Below are positions 45,180 through 57,071 of a stretch of DNA of 64,000 nt, one piece after another; the stretch's first letter is position 1; the number at the start of each line of letters is the position of its first letter. Origin of the DNA: Sanguinoderma infundibulare (lineage: Eukaryota; Basidiomycota; Agaricomycetes; Polyporales; Polyporaceae); the NCBI GenBank assembly GCA_032821775.1, contig JAVLRN010000012.1:1-64000 (forward strand), given 5' to 3'. A program made the translations under genes and the position numbers. A model generated the notes under the pieces. It searched no databases. It saw nothing but the letters and a program-made list of their open reading frames with translations, and was not told the DNA's origin.

Positions 45180-46871
45180 ACTTGGTGGTCGTCGGACTTT
45201 GGACGTCTGGCGTTGGCCGTTGTGGGGGGAGGGGCAGGGGCAGGGAGGGGGTGGGGTATCCGGTGTCTTGAATTGAACCTCGAAAGCGCCTAGTGCCATC
45301 CTCGACGTGCACGTCTTCGCGTCATCGTCTTCGCGTTGGTCCGTCGCCGACATTTCAAACGCATCATTGCTTCCGGCCATCTCCTTCTTGCAACTCGTGC
45401 TGGTTGCCGTTGTTCAACTTGTTTTGCTGACACTTGGCTGACACTGACGTCGCTCGCTTTGATGCGGTGCACCACCTGTAACGATTACTGTACTCACCTA
45501 CTTGCATGTCTCTCCTGTCCCTCACACGGGCACCCCTCATCTGCTGTTGTACGTGTCTGTTTGAATTTGGTGTATTCGAACCCGAGTTCATGATGTGATC
45601 GCGTACGATCCCCTTGAGTCTTCATTTCCTTCAATTGGCTCTCGCTGGCTACTAGTACTAGTAAAATCGACGTTCGGCGTTGACGTCGCGGCTCGTGCTA
45701 GCGAGCACTCGGTAAGATCCTAAATACTTGCTCTTCGCGCCCGATATGTTTTGGGAACCTGGCAGATCGGACCGCTGGCCACAAGTTGGTGAGACGAACT
45801 TGTTTTCGATCGCAATGATGCTGTGACATGTCTCGGGGGCAAACTGCCGACGTTAATTTGTTGCTCCTGGCCGTTGGACGTGGCCAAACATAGCATGTCG
45901 ACGTCTTCCAGCGACTTTGCCAACTTCAAGCAAGTTGGCTCTGTAGGACGTGCTCACGCGTCCGGTACGGCCCGAGTGCGGGAAGTACTAACACGTGCGT
46001 TAGTACATAAACAGAGTCAGGGTTGCCAAGCATCGGCTAATACAACTGCCTGTCAGCCGTTATGAAGTTATTGACGGCCCTGGCCCGCTTGTCTGGCGAG
46101 GGCCTTCCTGGACCTTCGGGATTTCGACTTCTCACGAACGCCCACCAACTCCGACAATCCGTCGATGATCTCGGCTTGGGGCTTCTTTGCTCGGACGAGG
46201 ATCTGCAGAAGCCTCCACATTGACTAGCCCGCATCTACGTGACGCGTTTCTGAGACTGTAGAACCTTGACTGTATACTCCTCACAGTGGTGTAACGTGCC
46301 AAGTTGACATCGCCTTCCTATAGGCTCATGCACCGTCGCGGGGATCAAGGTGGGATAATTGAAGGATTGCGGATCAAATTCAAAGCTCAAGATCACCCCA
46401 AAACGCATCTCAAATTTGTGCCCCGATTTTCGGGCACGCGACAACAGCTGCTGGCTGCTGCAGGCATCTCCCGCTCCACTACCTCCTTCGGCAGCATTAT
46501 GTACGCCTATTACGCCCAGCAACAATCTTACCGTATCCGACAGGTGCCTGGCCCTCCAGCAGCGAGCCGCCACGCGCAACAAAAAACTTTGGAAAACCGA
46601 CTTCGGCGCGCTCCGCTGCTTACAATTCCAGGCCCCAGATGATACACGAACCGCACTGCGCTTCCGTGACACTGAAACCTCCCCACCGCTTAAGCGGCCT
46701 TCTCCGTCGCGACTCTACCTGATCTGTTTTGGCTTGACGGACTGAGACTCGTCCCCTTCTGGCGCAACGGGCTTGAATGATGATATATCTCCGTCCGACT
46801 TGGGCGACTTTCGACCCATCATCTTGCTTTGCTCCCCACTCCCCCTCTTTCCCTCCCTCCCGCCACTGACC
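45180..46871. other. Intergenic region, 1.7 kb, with two opposed small frames
   Basis: No family recognised. At about 46063-46235 both strands read well. The plus strand starts MKLLTALARLSGEGLPGPSG (about 53 codons). The minus strand has QILVRAKKPQAEIIDGLSEL and a basic EKSKSRRSRKAL end. One may be a small gene or a relic. A hairpin with a CACGTG core is at 45985-46006. Confidence 0.4.
45985..46006. repeat. 22-bp hairpin/palindrome with CACGTG core
   Basis: GTACTAAC (45985-45992), six bases, GTTAGTAC (45999-46006). The centre includes CACGTG, a bHLH-type E-box. It is 870 bp upstream of the FAD monooxygenase start. Confidence 0.55.
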
Positions 46872-49179
46872 ATGTCTCCGCTCTCTTCCTTCTTCAATTT
46901 TGAGGTATGTACAGCGGGCGCGTTGCCCGTTCTCCGTTCCTCGTCCTCGGACATCGTGTCCTGAGCGCCTCTGCTTTGTTTGTTTAGTCTTCACCAGCCC
47001 CACCGCAGGCCGGTCTCCCGATCAGTTTCCTGATAGTTGGCGGAGGTATGTTGGCCCTTGACGACTTTATTAGCACCCATCCGATCGTAACCTTTTTAAC
47101 ACCACTCCGACTTAGGAATTGCCGGACTTTCATGTGCGCTCGCGTTGAGGAGGGTTGGCCATCATGTGTTAGTCCTCGAGAGGTCGGATAAGAAGTCTGC
47201 GGTGCGTCGCTTGCTCCATGCCCCATACCCCGCAATCTTGACCGCCGGCGTCTGACACTTTGGTGATGGACGTGAACAGCGTGGAGAGGGTGGGATCCGT
47301 TTGCCACCTAACCTTTCCAAGATCTTCCTCCACTGGAACCTCCGCAGCGCTCTCAAACAAAAAGCGCTCGTGTCGCAGTTCATCCAGTTCGCAAAGTGTG
47401 AGTGCCGGTTTCGACGTCGGGAATTTCAGCCTGACGTCGATCCCTCGTCGATCGCCCCCACGGTTCCGCTGATCTAACTCGAACGCTTGTCGCACGTCAG
47501 ACGAGAACGGAGACTCCCTCGGTCGGCAAGTATGGGACCAGGACATGTTGCGGGAAACGAGGGGCACGTTCATGCTACTCACGGTGCGTTTCCGTCCCAC
47601 GCCTCACGTGCGCCATGTGAGACGTTGATCCCGCCCCTCGCAGCACGGCGAGCTCTACGACGTCCTCTATAACGCGGCGACACGCGCGGGCGCTCAAGTC
47701 AAATACAATTCGGAGGTGGTCGCAATCGACCCCGCCGAGCGGCGAGTGACGCTGTCCTCTGGGGAAAAGCTGTCCGCAGACGTCCTCGTCGGAGCCGACG
47801 GCGAGTATGGCCCTTGTCGCACAGCGGTGGTCGGCCAGCAAGTGCGGGGGTCGCCGACGGGCCTGGCCATGTACGAGTGAGTTTTAATTGCTGAACCCGT
47901 CCGCTTCGCCGCGGCCTGCTCATGAACGCGCTTGATATGCGTAGCACGATCGTCTCGAGCAAGCACTTGCCGAAGCACCTGAAGCAGGTGCGGACAGATG
48001 TGAGTGGCCTGCCATGTCATTTATCCGGCGGGTGCGTCGTATCAATACTAATCGGTCGGCGCCGTTTTCAGAACGGCGTGCTTGTGGCGTTTGGCGACAA
48101 TCGAGCCATTCTCGGATACCCCGTCGTACGTATAACGTGTTTCGTTTCGGCCGTTTGGGGACATGCGCCATCGCGGCCGCTCATGATGACCAAGAGCTGA
48201 CTGACGTGTTTCTGTATCAGCGGGGAGGCAAGGACCTCGCATTCCAGTTCTACGGCCCCGACGACCAGGCTGAGGGCAAGTACGGCGACGCGCCGTCCGT
48301 GCCGGTCGAGTCGATCGCGCAGACGGTAGATCCTCGGTCGGTCCCGCGCTTTTGCTGGCCGGTTCGATTTCGACCTTCCATCTGATCCCCACTCTGTGTC
48401 CCGCAGGCTGCAGCCGCTCATCAAGAACGCCCACAAGGCGACCCGGGTGTCGATCCGGGAACACAGCGACATCGAGGACTGGGTCGAGGACGAGGGCCGC
48501 CTTGTGCTCATCGGCGAGGCGGCGCACCCCTTCCCGGTGAGCTCCAGCTCGTTGTTCTGCGGACGCGTCCGTGTCTGGTCCTGACCCGCCGACCTTCGTT
48601 CTACAGCCCGGGTCGATCCAAGCGACGGCGATGGCAGTCGAGGACGGCGCGGTGCTCGCCAAGCTCTTCTCGCACCTCACCGAGCCGCGCCAGATCGAGT
48701 CCTTCCTCTACGCGTACCAGGAGCTCCGCCAGGCGCGCACGCGCACCGTGCGCGCGTCCGAGTTCGGCAACGCCTTCTTCATGGCGATGCCTGACTGTGA
48801 CGCGTCCCGCCAGCGCGACGCGGGCATGGCGATGCTCGGCGAGAAGGGCGTGAACGTCCTCGAGGGCGCGGGCGAGGCGAGCGGGCTGTGGGACGAGATC
48901 CGCGAGATCTTCGGGTACGACTGCGAGGACGAGGCGGACGACTGGTGGGTCCAGTGGGGCCTCCTTCGCGAGCGCGCGCTCGACCGGGGGACCGGCGGCG
49001 GCAGCGGCAGGGCCGACGCGGACAGCGATGAGGACGAGGATTACGAGGAGGAGGAAACGCGCGGGCGTGGGGCCACGCCGGCGCCGTTCTTGGATTTCTC
49101 GACGTTCACCGTCCAGGTCAGTTCCACTCAAGCGAATGGGGCTGAGCATCACGACGGCTACGACCACCACGACGATTGA
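46872..49179 (+). CDS. FAD-dependent monooxygenase (salicylate hydroxylase-like)
   Basis: Group A flavoprotein hydroxylase. ATG at 46872 (MSPLSSFFNFE). Joined exons give the dinucleotide fold FLIVGGGIAGLSCALALRRV with VLVLERSD. Next come RLPPNLSKIFLHWNLRSAL, WDQDMLRETRG and YDVLYNAATRAGAQVKYNSE, then the DG motif DVLVGADGEYGPCR and GVLVAFGDNRAILGYPV. The second flavin motif is RLVLIGEAAHPFP (GE where GD is usual), followed by GSIQATAMAVEDGAVLAKLF. A long acidic and His-rich C-terminal tail ends HHDGYDHHDD (stop 49177-49179). Introns are short. The enzyme would hydroxylate an aromatic or related substrate using NAD(P)H and oxygen; the substrate is not indicated. The join around 47.9-48.06 kb (after LPKHLKQ) is the least certain. 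Confidence 0.82.
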
Positions 49180-49974
49180 AGAGAGCCCATTGCGATCTGG
49201 GCTTCACATGCTTTCGCTTCTGTTTCGTTTGGATTGCGCACGCGGGCCACTCACCACCGGCTGGAGAGGTGGTGCCCCGAGCACGGTATCGGATCACACT
49301 GCCGTCATTACCTTTCACCCTAGGTGAACCATAGACTTTTCTGGAGACTGTTGCTCTGTACTCATACCTCATGTTTTCGCATTATGTCGCATGCACTCTT
49401 GCTGATCTCTCTCGCTGCGCAACACTTAGACACTTGAAGGCGAGGAGCGCCTCGCGTCCGTCAATCGTTCGGCTCAAGTCTACTGAACCGAGTATACGAT
49501 CCATACCAGGGGGGCGACGGCGGACAAGACGGATGTACGTGTATGTGAGTGCTGGGGCCGGTGTTAGAGCGATGTAGACGATTTATGGTTTAGCTGGACT
49601 TCCTCCCGAGGCACGCGAACTTTACCCCATATCACCATCCGCTCGTTATTTTTTGCTGTATTTGTACTACGTTATGTTGGGTTTGACTCGAATTTATGGG
49701 CTACCGGTTGGCCCCGACGTTCATTTCCATTACCGCGCGATGCCGACGTGGGGCAACAAGCATCCGATCCAATTGCAAACGACAGTGGGAACGGAGCCGT
49801 CGCTGTAGTCTTCATCGAGGACCGATTGGGTCTAGTCGACGGAAACCTCAAGAGAGTAACAGTCGCAAATTTGCCTCCGAAGAACCTACTATTAGTGTAC
49901 AGATGCGGAAAACATTGCGGCTTTCGTTCCTACCTCCGACCCCAAGCCGATGTATGTACCTTAGATAGCACTAG
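49180..49974. other. Intergenic region between convergent genes
   Basis: No gene recognised. Lies between the 3' ends of the monooxygenase (plus) and PME-1 (minus). Confidence 0.5.
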
Positions 49975-51511
49975 CTACAGCTCGCCGACCTTCTTGACTC
50001 CGACCACAACGCGTTCGTTGCGCCGCCAAAACTCGACTAGCACATCTGCCATCCGGGTCGGATCATCCTGCAATCAACACTGTCAATCAACCACTCGCAA
50101 GACAAGAGGGAGAGAAGCACTCCACGAACCTCGTGCACCATATGCCCAACATTGGGAACGACCACGAGCTGGAACTTTCCTTGCATCTGTCCGATCATCA
50201 GCTCCTTGTCGAGCCGCTCTGTTCCCGCGAGGACCAGGAGCCGGGCGGTGCGCGACGCCAAAAACTTGCTCGACAGGCCTGTGAACCAACCTGTAATTAC
50301 ACGTCGCGTGCTCAGTAACCTCGGCAGATAGATTGGTAATGGCGTCATACTAACTATTCCAATACGGAGCCGTAGAGCGCAGCGGCGTTCGCCAGAGGTA
50401 CGCGGGGACACTCGGTGGGGAACCTTCAGGGGCGGGCACAATGATGGCGGGGACAGAGACCCGGGCGGACGACGGGTTGCGGATTGTGCTCGTGGTCACG
50501 CTAACCGCAAGACCGTGAACATAAGCCGCCCCGGGGACGTTCAATCAGACTCACTGCCACTCGACTGCTTCTTCGGGGCTGTCGAAGCCTTCTGGACGTG
50601 CATTGAGAAGACTGTGCATGAGTGGAAGCGCCTCAATGGTGAACTCTGCGTGACCGACAGACGTTCTGGATCAGCGAGGACGGCTAGCGGGAGATCCCAC
50701 GAACCTTCCACGACATCTATCACACAAACGCCTGTGATTCGATACCGATGCTGCTGGAGCGCGGGACAGGCACGCACGCATACGGAACCTCCGAGACTGT
50801 GTCCGACAAGCTGCAAGGTATAAGCGAGACGTCAGGCAAACTTGCATTTGCTCACCAAAAGGGAAGGTGCGGTCTCGACATCCGGGAAGACGACCCTGAT
50901 GAGATTGACGAGGTCTGCGGTGAGGACGTCCACATCTAAGTTCTCCTGCTCAGGGTTGGAGAGTGTCTTCGTCTTCCCTGCGACGAATCAGGAGCGCACA
51001 ACACCTTCCGGCACTGAAAGCACTCACCGTGTCCACGACAATCGTACGACAGCACCCCACACTCGCCTTTGGTCATGTCCGTGATCTCCTTGGCCATGCA
51101 CGCGAACGTGAGGCCCGAGTGGCCTGCGCCGTGATGGCAGACCATCACAGTCCCGTCCTCGAACTTGGGCGCCGTGTAGTACGCCCGGATGTCGAGATCG
51201 GAATCTGGCCCCGAAACTTGCATGGCCTGATCAAAGAACCCTGATGCAGATATTGGGGAGTATGCTGGATTCGGGGCGTGTTTGCGGGCCGCTCTGGGTG
51301 TTCGAGAGGGGCTGCGCGACGTACAGCTGAGCAACTGCCAGAACCAAACATGAGTTCGGTGTACTCACGCTGCTGGAGGGCCCATGCCACCTGGAAGCGA
51401 TCCCACTGAATCTCCTGCTTCATCCTCTTCTTCGTCTTCCCCGGGAAGTGGTGGAAGCTGAGGGGCTTTCGCAAACCGAGCTTGGAGTGCAGAACGATAG
51501 AGATCGGTCAT
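49975..51511 (-). CDS. PPE1: Protein phosphatase methylesterase 1 (PME-1)
   Basis: The enzyme removes the C-terminal methyl ester from the PP2A catalytic subunit and so affects PP2A holoenzyme assembly. Start MTDLYRSALQARFAKAPQLP at 51511. Next come AYSPISASGFFDQAMQV, DIRAYYTAPKFEDGTVMVCH, GAGHSGLTFACMAKEI and GECGVLSYDCRGHG. The nucleophile elbow LVGHSLGGSVCVRAC follows, with ITGVCVIDVVEG, IEALPLMHSLLNARPEGFDS, PAYLWRTPLRSTAPYW and WFTGLSSKFLASRTARLLVL. The catalytic-histidine segment is FQLVVVPNVGHMVHE, then DDPTRMADVLVEFWRRNE and the end KKVGEL (stop 49975-49977). About eight exons with consistent phases. Serine and histidine of the triad are in place. A core housekeeping gene, single copy here. 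Confidence 0.9.
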
Positions 51512-51837
51512 TGAGCGGATCTGCCGTGGCTGGTGTTTGGATGTGACTTTGAGCTATAGCTCAGTCTGGCGATGGATGTACGTCGTCCCTCCTGGTTTAG
51601 ACGGACAACCGCAAAGCAGCAAAGTCAGAGAAGGATGCGGTTTGGATGTCGTATTCAGAGAGACGGCGTCGACGTCGGTTTTACATCTTATCTAATCTCT
51701 GTACTATGAGAACATCACTCGTGCCCTACGCAAACGGTCAAACACAAGATATACCTAGTAAATACTTTCCCTCTTTCCCCCTCCCGACCTTCTCCAAGTC
51801 ACCACGCGCACTGAGCAGTCCAGCGCATTTAGAAACC
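51512..51837. other. Intergenic region, PME-1 promoter
   Basis: No gene recognised; should contain the PME-1 promoter. Confidence 0.45.
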
Positions 51838-52694
51838 CTAGCACTTCCAACGGCGCCGCGCAATGAATATGTTCAACTTCTGGGCCGTCTCCAGAGCCCG
51901 TGTAAGGCACTCGGCAAATGCGCATCGGTCAGCAGCCGACACACAAGTTACGCGTAGCATTGTCCACCTCCATTGCATCGAACACGTCGAGAGTCCGCTT
52001 GAGCGCGACGAACCCCGCCTTGAGTACCAGAGGGGGAAAGGTTCGCGCCGCTGTATGTGTACCCATCGGCCCTCGCAACGTCCCTGAACCTGCTCAGGTA
52101 GATCACCCCCGCGACGTCTGACAGGAAGATCTGACCGTCGGGCACAGCTCCAGCCCCAGTAGTGACAGTGCCAAGCGGGCCTCGTCGCATTCGAATCTGC
52201 ACGATCTCGACTCCACCCGCTCGTCCGCGGACGGGAGAGGGGTGTAACAACATGTCGAGGCGGATGGGCCGGGTCGATCATTGTCAGTTGGTGGCAAGTT
52301 GGTGGCGGCGGTCATAGTGATGATACACGGACCTGCGCGCGTTGAGGCCGTCGAGCTGTGTCAGCCTTCGCGAATGTGTTGACGACGCGAGCAGAGGACT
52401 CGGACTGCGGTGGCGTAGGAATCAGGGGGTAGCGGAGGGCAAAAGGTTAAATTACAAAATCAGGTCAGTGTGCGACACTCGAACGCGACGACGGCGAGAT
52501 CGAGACTCGAGATGGGTTCATGCTGTCCTCGCTTCGCATCGGGGCGCTGTGGTGCGTCAGGCTCGTCGAAGAAGATGAGGCAGGGCGAGGACGAGGATGT
52601 CCGGGTCCGTGCCCTAGAGACTCGAGAAAGCAGCTGACCTCCGGCGCTCTCACTTTCGCCAACGTTCTGAAACGGGGACCAGTGCGCTCAGTCA
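51838..52694 (-). CDS. Unassigned gene or relic
   Basis: From an ATG at 52694 (MTERTGPRFRTLAKVRAPEV), possible exons run to about 51920. The best protein-like part is VPDGQIFLSDVAGVIYLSRF followed by RDVARADGYTYSGAN. In a shifted frame, LVLKAGFVALKRTLDVFDAM and VDNATRNLCVGC then lead to a stop. The frame change without a clear intron suggests either a misplaced splice site or decay. I do not recognise the family. Confidence 0.35.
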
Positions 52695-52799
52695 TTTTAT
52701 AAACTACAAGCGATGAACGAAGGGCAATAGGGGGTGAACCTTGTTCAGAAATTCCGCACTTTTGACACTGATGATTCATGAGGTTTGGGCCCAGCTAGT

Positions 52800-53420
52800 T
52801 CGCAACCACTGACATGGTGAGAACGTCCGTGAAGCCGTGAGTATCCCAAAATCCCTGGGAGTACGTGCTTTTTGGCTTGGGCCAGGTGGGCGGCCCATCT
52901 TCTTGAAGTTCACGATTGCCCGAGACTATATGTGGCATCAACCTATGGATCCGGACACGTTGCGAGATAGCGAGTTACATACGTGCGCGGTGATATGGTT
53001 ATTCCACAAGATGACGGTGTTCAGTGCTCACTTGACACTGCGAGCCTGGTTGTCGACACTCTTGTCGACGTGGTTGTAAAGAAAGATGAGGATGGTGTCT
53101 GTAGTCATCGTCCTCAGCCCCTTGCACATGCATACAAACACTTACTAGACTCCTCAAGCTTGAGGCCGACGATGCGGTGCATGAACTTGGCAGTGCACGT
53201 AAAGGGCCTCCTCACCAGTGACGGGATGCTTCCGGACGACGGGGTGGACGTTCTTGATGTCGCAATGGACGACTCCACCACAGCGGCCTGAGTGCAAGTA
53301 CACGACCTGCTCACAGCCCGAGTGGGTCACCTTGAGGGTGTTGAGGAATTCGACAAACTGGGTCGAGAGCTAGCTGAGCGCGGATACCTCAGGGGAGGTG
53401 AAGGCGGGAAGTCTCTAGAA
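52800..53420 (-). pseudogene. TauD/TfdA-type dioxygenase remnant
   Basis: Minus-strand pieces keep the order of an Fe(II)/2-oxoglutarate dioxygenase of the taurine group: STQFVEFLNTLKVTHSGCEQ, NVHPVVRKHPVTGEEALYV, then in the next frame KFMHRIVGLKLEES, FLYNHVDKSVDN, and VILWNNHITAH. NVHPVVR..HPVTG..ALYV and the late HxH-type WNN.ITAH are family hallmarks. The breaks are a TAG before LSTQF, a frameshift between ALYV and KFMH (two bases short), and a TGA before NTVILWNN. The N-terminal HxD half is not found. It is non-functional as read. Confidence 0.7.
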
Positions 53421-54043
53421 TATACGCACTAGGGCAGGTCGAGGTTGTTCTTTTAGTCTGTGTCCGCATCAAGCAATCGCTATCGAACTCGTAAAAAATT
53501 ATATAGATGCACGAGTTTAGTTTGTAATCAGTTCAGGTCACTATGCCTGGAGGGCCCTTTCCATGAAAGTCGTAGGGAGACTTTAGTCCACCAATCTGAT
53601 AAGATTAGATCTGACATTCCAAGCCCCTTGCTGAGCCTCCCGGCTCCAGGGCTGGGTTGTGTAACTTGCGTTGTGACGATCACTGCTGCGAATCGTCGAC
53701 GACCCACACGGCCGCGTTCTTAACCACACCAGGGACTGGCTCGACTGGCTAGGTTCAACCATCATCGACGCCCGTCATTATCTCTACTCCACGCTGACAA
53801 CAGCTTCTATCTAATGCCCTGGACCGTGCACCGCTGAGTCACAATGGTCATGACAGTATCCAGGCCCCGAATGAACGGAGACGTCGTATGTCGTTGTCTG
53901 GCGGGCGCGACGAGTCAGAGTGGAAGAACACAAGCCCACATTGGATCCGGGCCGCAATATGGGCGACATCGGCATTGGCGGTGCTGCCACAGCCGCTGTT
54001 GCTCTCTCGTCGTGCGTGGCCTCATTGATCGCTTACCGCGACC
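53421..54043. other. Intergenic region
   Basis: No gene recognised. The left part may hold more of the decayed dioxygenase; the right part precedes the ZZ gene. Confidence 0.45.
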
Positions 54044-55288
54044 ATGAACCCCTTCACCTCCGCGACGAGCGAGCGCGATCCTGATCTTGCCATGGGGGAG
54101 GCGACAAGCCAGCAGCAACCGAACGCCTTCGGATCGTCGCCTTCTCCCTTCGCGAGTGCAAACAGGTTGAACACACAGTATTTTCCGTCGAGATCGTGGT
54201 CATCCGCGGTGTCCAACACCACTTCAACTGCACCTGGCTTCGATTGAAAGACTGGTCGACCAACCGCACCCCAGCGCCAGGTCACCCTCGTTCCATCCAC
54301 TCCGGCTCAACTACAACCTCAAGCTCTTCCCGAGATCGTCCATGATGGTATCTCGTGTGGGTTCTGTGGGAAGGGAAGTATCCGGGGTGTTAGGTACAAG
54401 TGTATCCAGTGCGCTGGTACGCTCTATATCGTCATCGCGCATCCACCGTTGTGCTGACCTGCCTACCGTTGCAGAGTACAATAGATGTAGCGCGTGCATG
54501 ACGTCTCCGATGGCGTGGCAGGCTCACGATGCGACACACCAATTCTTCCCGGTGCAGACCAAGGACGACTTGTCCCACCTCGCTCAAGTCGTGACGAAGT
54601 TGGCCCCATCCCTTGTCCAATCGTCTTCTGCCCACCCCGGCATATTCTGCGATGGCTGCGAGCAGCAGATGTCAGGTGTTAGGCACAAATGCTTGATATG
54701 TGATGGTATGTCCGAGTCCAATCATTTTCCTAAAAATCCGGCGTAAATGACGTGGCTTGCATCACGGATCGAAGACTACGACTTCTGTGGCGCATGCATC
54801 TCCGACCCCTCCAAGAGGCAAGCGCACAACCAGGCCCATCCCTTCTTCCCCATCGTCACAGTCCAAGACAAGGCGCTGTACGACAATGCCCGCATCCATG
54901 CTCAACCACAGAGCATTCGCCACGACTCGGTGAATTGCGACATGTGTAAGCAGACGCCTCTTGTCGGTGTCCGACATCGCTGCTTGGACTGCGAGGGTGA
55001 GTCTATCAGATCGCGCTTCATCTCCACGGCATGTGGCTGCTGACGATGTCGCCATCTTTAGATTACGATCTGTGCACCGAATGCATATCCAATCCCGAAC
55101 TCCGTCTGCAGCACGATCTCACGCATGCCTTCTTCCCGATCATCACGCCGGGAAACGAGACGTTTTACACGCGCGCCTGGGAGCTGCGAAGGACGAGCGC
55201 AGCATCCGGTGGCACACTGCGCCCTGTTCAGCTGACGGCGAAGATATCCGAACTGGTTTCTGGGGCTACCAGCTCCAACATTGTCTAG
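54044..55288 (+). CDS. Protein with three ZZ-type zinc fingers
   Basis: Proposed start MNPFTSATSERDPDLAMGEA at 54044, with an intron removing an in-frame TGA near 54246 (less certain). Three ZZ fingers follow, each split by an intron at the same place. The first is SCGFCGKGSIRGVRYKCIQC with YNRCSACMTSP. The second is FCDGCEQQMSGVRHKCLICD with YDFCGACISDPSKR. The third is NCDMCKQTPLVGVRHRCLDC with YDLCTECISNPELR. Each ends in an H...H segment before FFPV or FFPI. The protein ends SGATSSNIV at 55288. ZZ fingers bind two zinc ions and mediate protein or histone-tail contacts. The conserved intron position argues for internal duplication of one finger exon pair. Confidence 0.8.
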
Positions 55289-55957
55289 GAACTAGTGTAC
55301 GGAGGATGAAATGAGCTAGATGGATCGGGTTCTCATACGGTTGGTTATCTTGTGGCTCTGTCTGTGCGGCGACGGGTTTTCGAGTACGCTATCTGGATGA
55401 ATACACAGACCATTTGCTAATAGCCGTGGTCAGTGCTTTTCCCCAATTCTTTCCCAGAGGTATCGTTGACCGATGATGCAAGGACTGGCATTGACAGATG
55501 CAACAGAAAATAGCATATACTCATCCAGATATCAATCATTGTATCTGGACTGTTACTTGTTTTCGGATCCCGAATGCGTGATAAGCTTCCTAAACCGTTG
55601 CATCCTGCACCATTTATCGCTGCCTCATCTCCCGGAAGGCGGCTGCGTTCGTTACCGTGCGTCCAATCGGTGTAGTCGTCTATTCTCGTCCTTGCGCGTT
55701 GGCTGGTTGGTAACTGCATTCCCCGGTATGCCTCCCTCTGGCACTCCGTCGAACTCTGTCGAGCTGCCAAAGGTGAGGCTGCGCTAACAGGTTCAGTTAC
55801 AGCCGCTCCTCCAGCTACATATTTTGGCCCGTCCATCAAAGCCCGTAGGCTCTCCCTCGCCCTGCGCTCCTTCCCCTCACCTTCGCTTTCAATATTTCGA
55901 TTTCCCGCAAGGTCGGGTCTCGTCCTAATAACCTCAGGCTCCTCACCTTCCTTCACA
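55289..55957. other. Intergenic region
   Basis: No gene recognised. The open minus-strand frame at 55417-56196 overlaps the cupredoxin exon and is a shadow. Confidence 0.5.
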
Positions 55958-57071
55958 ATGCGTTGTGCCTTCGCCGTCCTCGCGTTTGCACTGGCCAGCG
56001 TCGCCCTTGCCCAGCACACCACGGTGAGCGCTGTCGTCTCCACCACGTTGTCCGACTCCACACTGACACCCATCATAAGATACACGTCGGAAGCGACGCA
56101 AATGGCAACCCCGGGCTCTTCTTCTCCCCCAGCTTCATAAACGTCGTCACCGGCTCCGTCGTCACCTTCGTCTTTGACAGACCCGGGACCAACCACACCG
56201 TCGCCCAGTCGTCGTTCGCGAAGCCCTGCGAGCCGCTCGCGGGCGGCTTCGACTCGGGATACACCCCCGGGCCCGCGAACCCAGGCGACCCGGTCTCAAC
56301 GTGGAACCTGACGATCGCCGACGACACAAAACGTGCGTCCCCCTCCCCCCCTCCCGTGCCAGCGCACCACATTCCCACAGCCCGTGATGGTTCCCGTCTG
56401 ACTGACGACGTTCTATGCACAGCCATCTGGTTCTTCTGCGCTCAGCCCGAAAAGACCCACTGCGTAGCGGGCATGGTCGGGTAAGCGCGTCCTCCCTAGT
56501 CTCAGGCTCCCGGGACCTCCTCATATTCATACGAGTTGCGCGGCGAGTGCTGACTCCCTCTTTCCCGCCGCGCAGCGCCCTGAACCCACCCTCACCGCCC
56601 GCGCAGAACGACTTTTACGCATTCCTCGCGCTGGCCACCGGCGCGTCGACCATCGTCCAGCCGACGCCCGCGCTCTCGGGCGTCGGCGCCTTCGCGTCCC
56701 TCGCGCCTACCGCGGACTCCGTCGAGCCCACGACCGCGACGGCCCAGAGTTCTGGCTCGTCAGGCGGCACCACTACGACAGCCGACTCCACCTCGTCATC
56801 CGCGTCCACGCCGAGCAGCTCCGCTACGACTCTCACCGTGTCCGACAGCGGCGCGGGCGGTGCAACTTCGAGTTCGAGCGCGACGACGGACAGTGGGGCG
56901 TCAAGCGCCGCCTCGACCACGAGCTCGGGCAGCGCGGCGAGCACGACGGCGAGCGCGACCGCGCTTGGTTCCAACACGAAGAATAATGCGGCCGCCACAG
57001 GGTGGGGAACCAACTGGAAGGGCGTCGTGTGGGCCATCACGGCAATGGCCTTTGGGGCTGCGGCTCTCTGA
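55958..57071 (+). CDS. Secreted, probably GPI-anchored, serine-rich cupredoxin
   Basis: ATG at 55958 starts a signal peptide (MRCAFAVLAFALASVALAQ). After a short intron the cupredoxin core reads IHVGSDANGNPGLFFSPSFI, TFVFDRPGTNHTVAQSSF, PCEPLAGGFDSGY, WNLTIADDTK and IWFFCAQPEKTHCVAGMVG. The His of NHTV, then Cys, His and Met of FFC...THC...GM, give a complete type-1 copper ligand set. A Ser/Thr/Ala-rich stalk (about 130 residues) follows. A C-terminal hydrophobic end (GVVWAITAMAFGAAAL, stop 57069-57071) is typical of a GPI attachment signal. In fungi such proteins sit at the cell surface; roles in copper handling or development are proposed for relatives, not shown here. Confidence 0.85.

Noticed and set aside
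55417..56196. 259-codon minus frame
   Set aside because: Overlaps the signal-peptide and cupredoxin exons antisense and lacks any motif.
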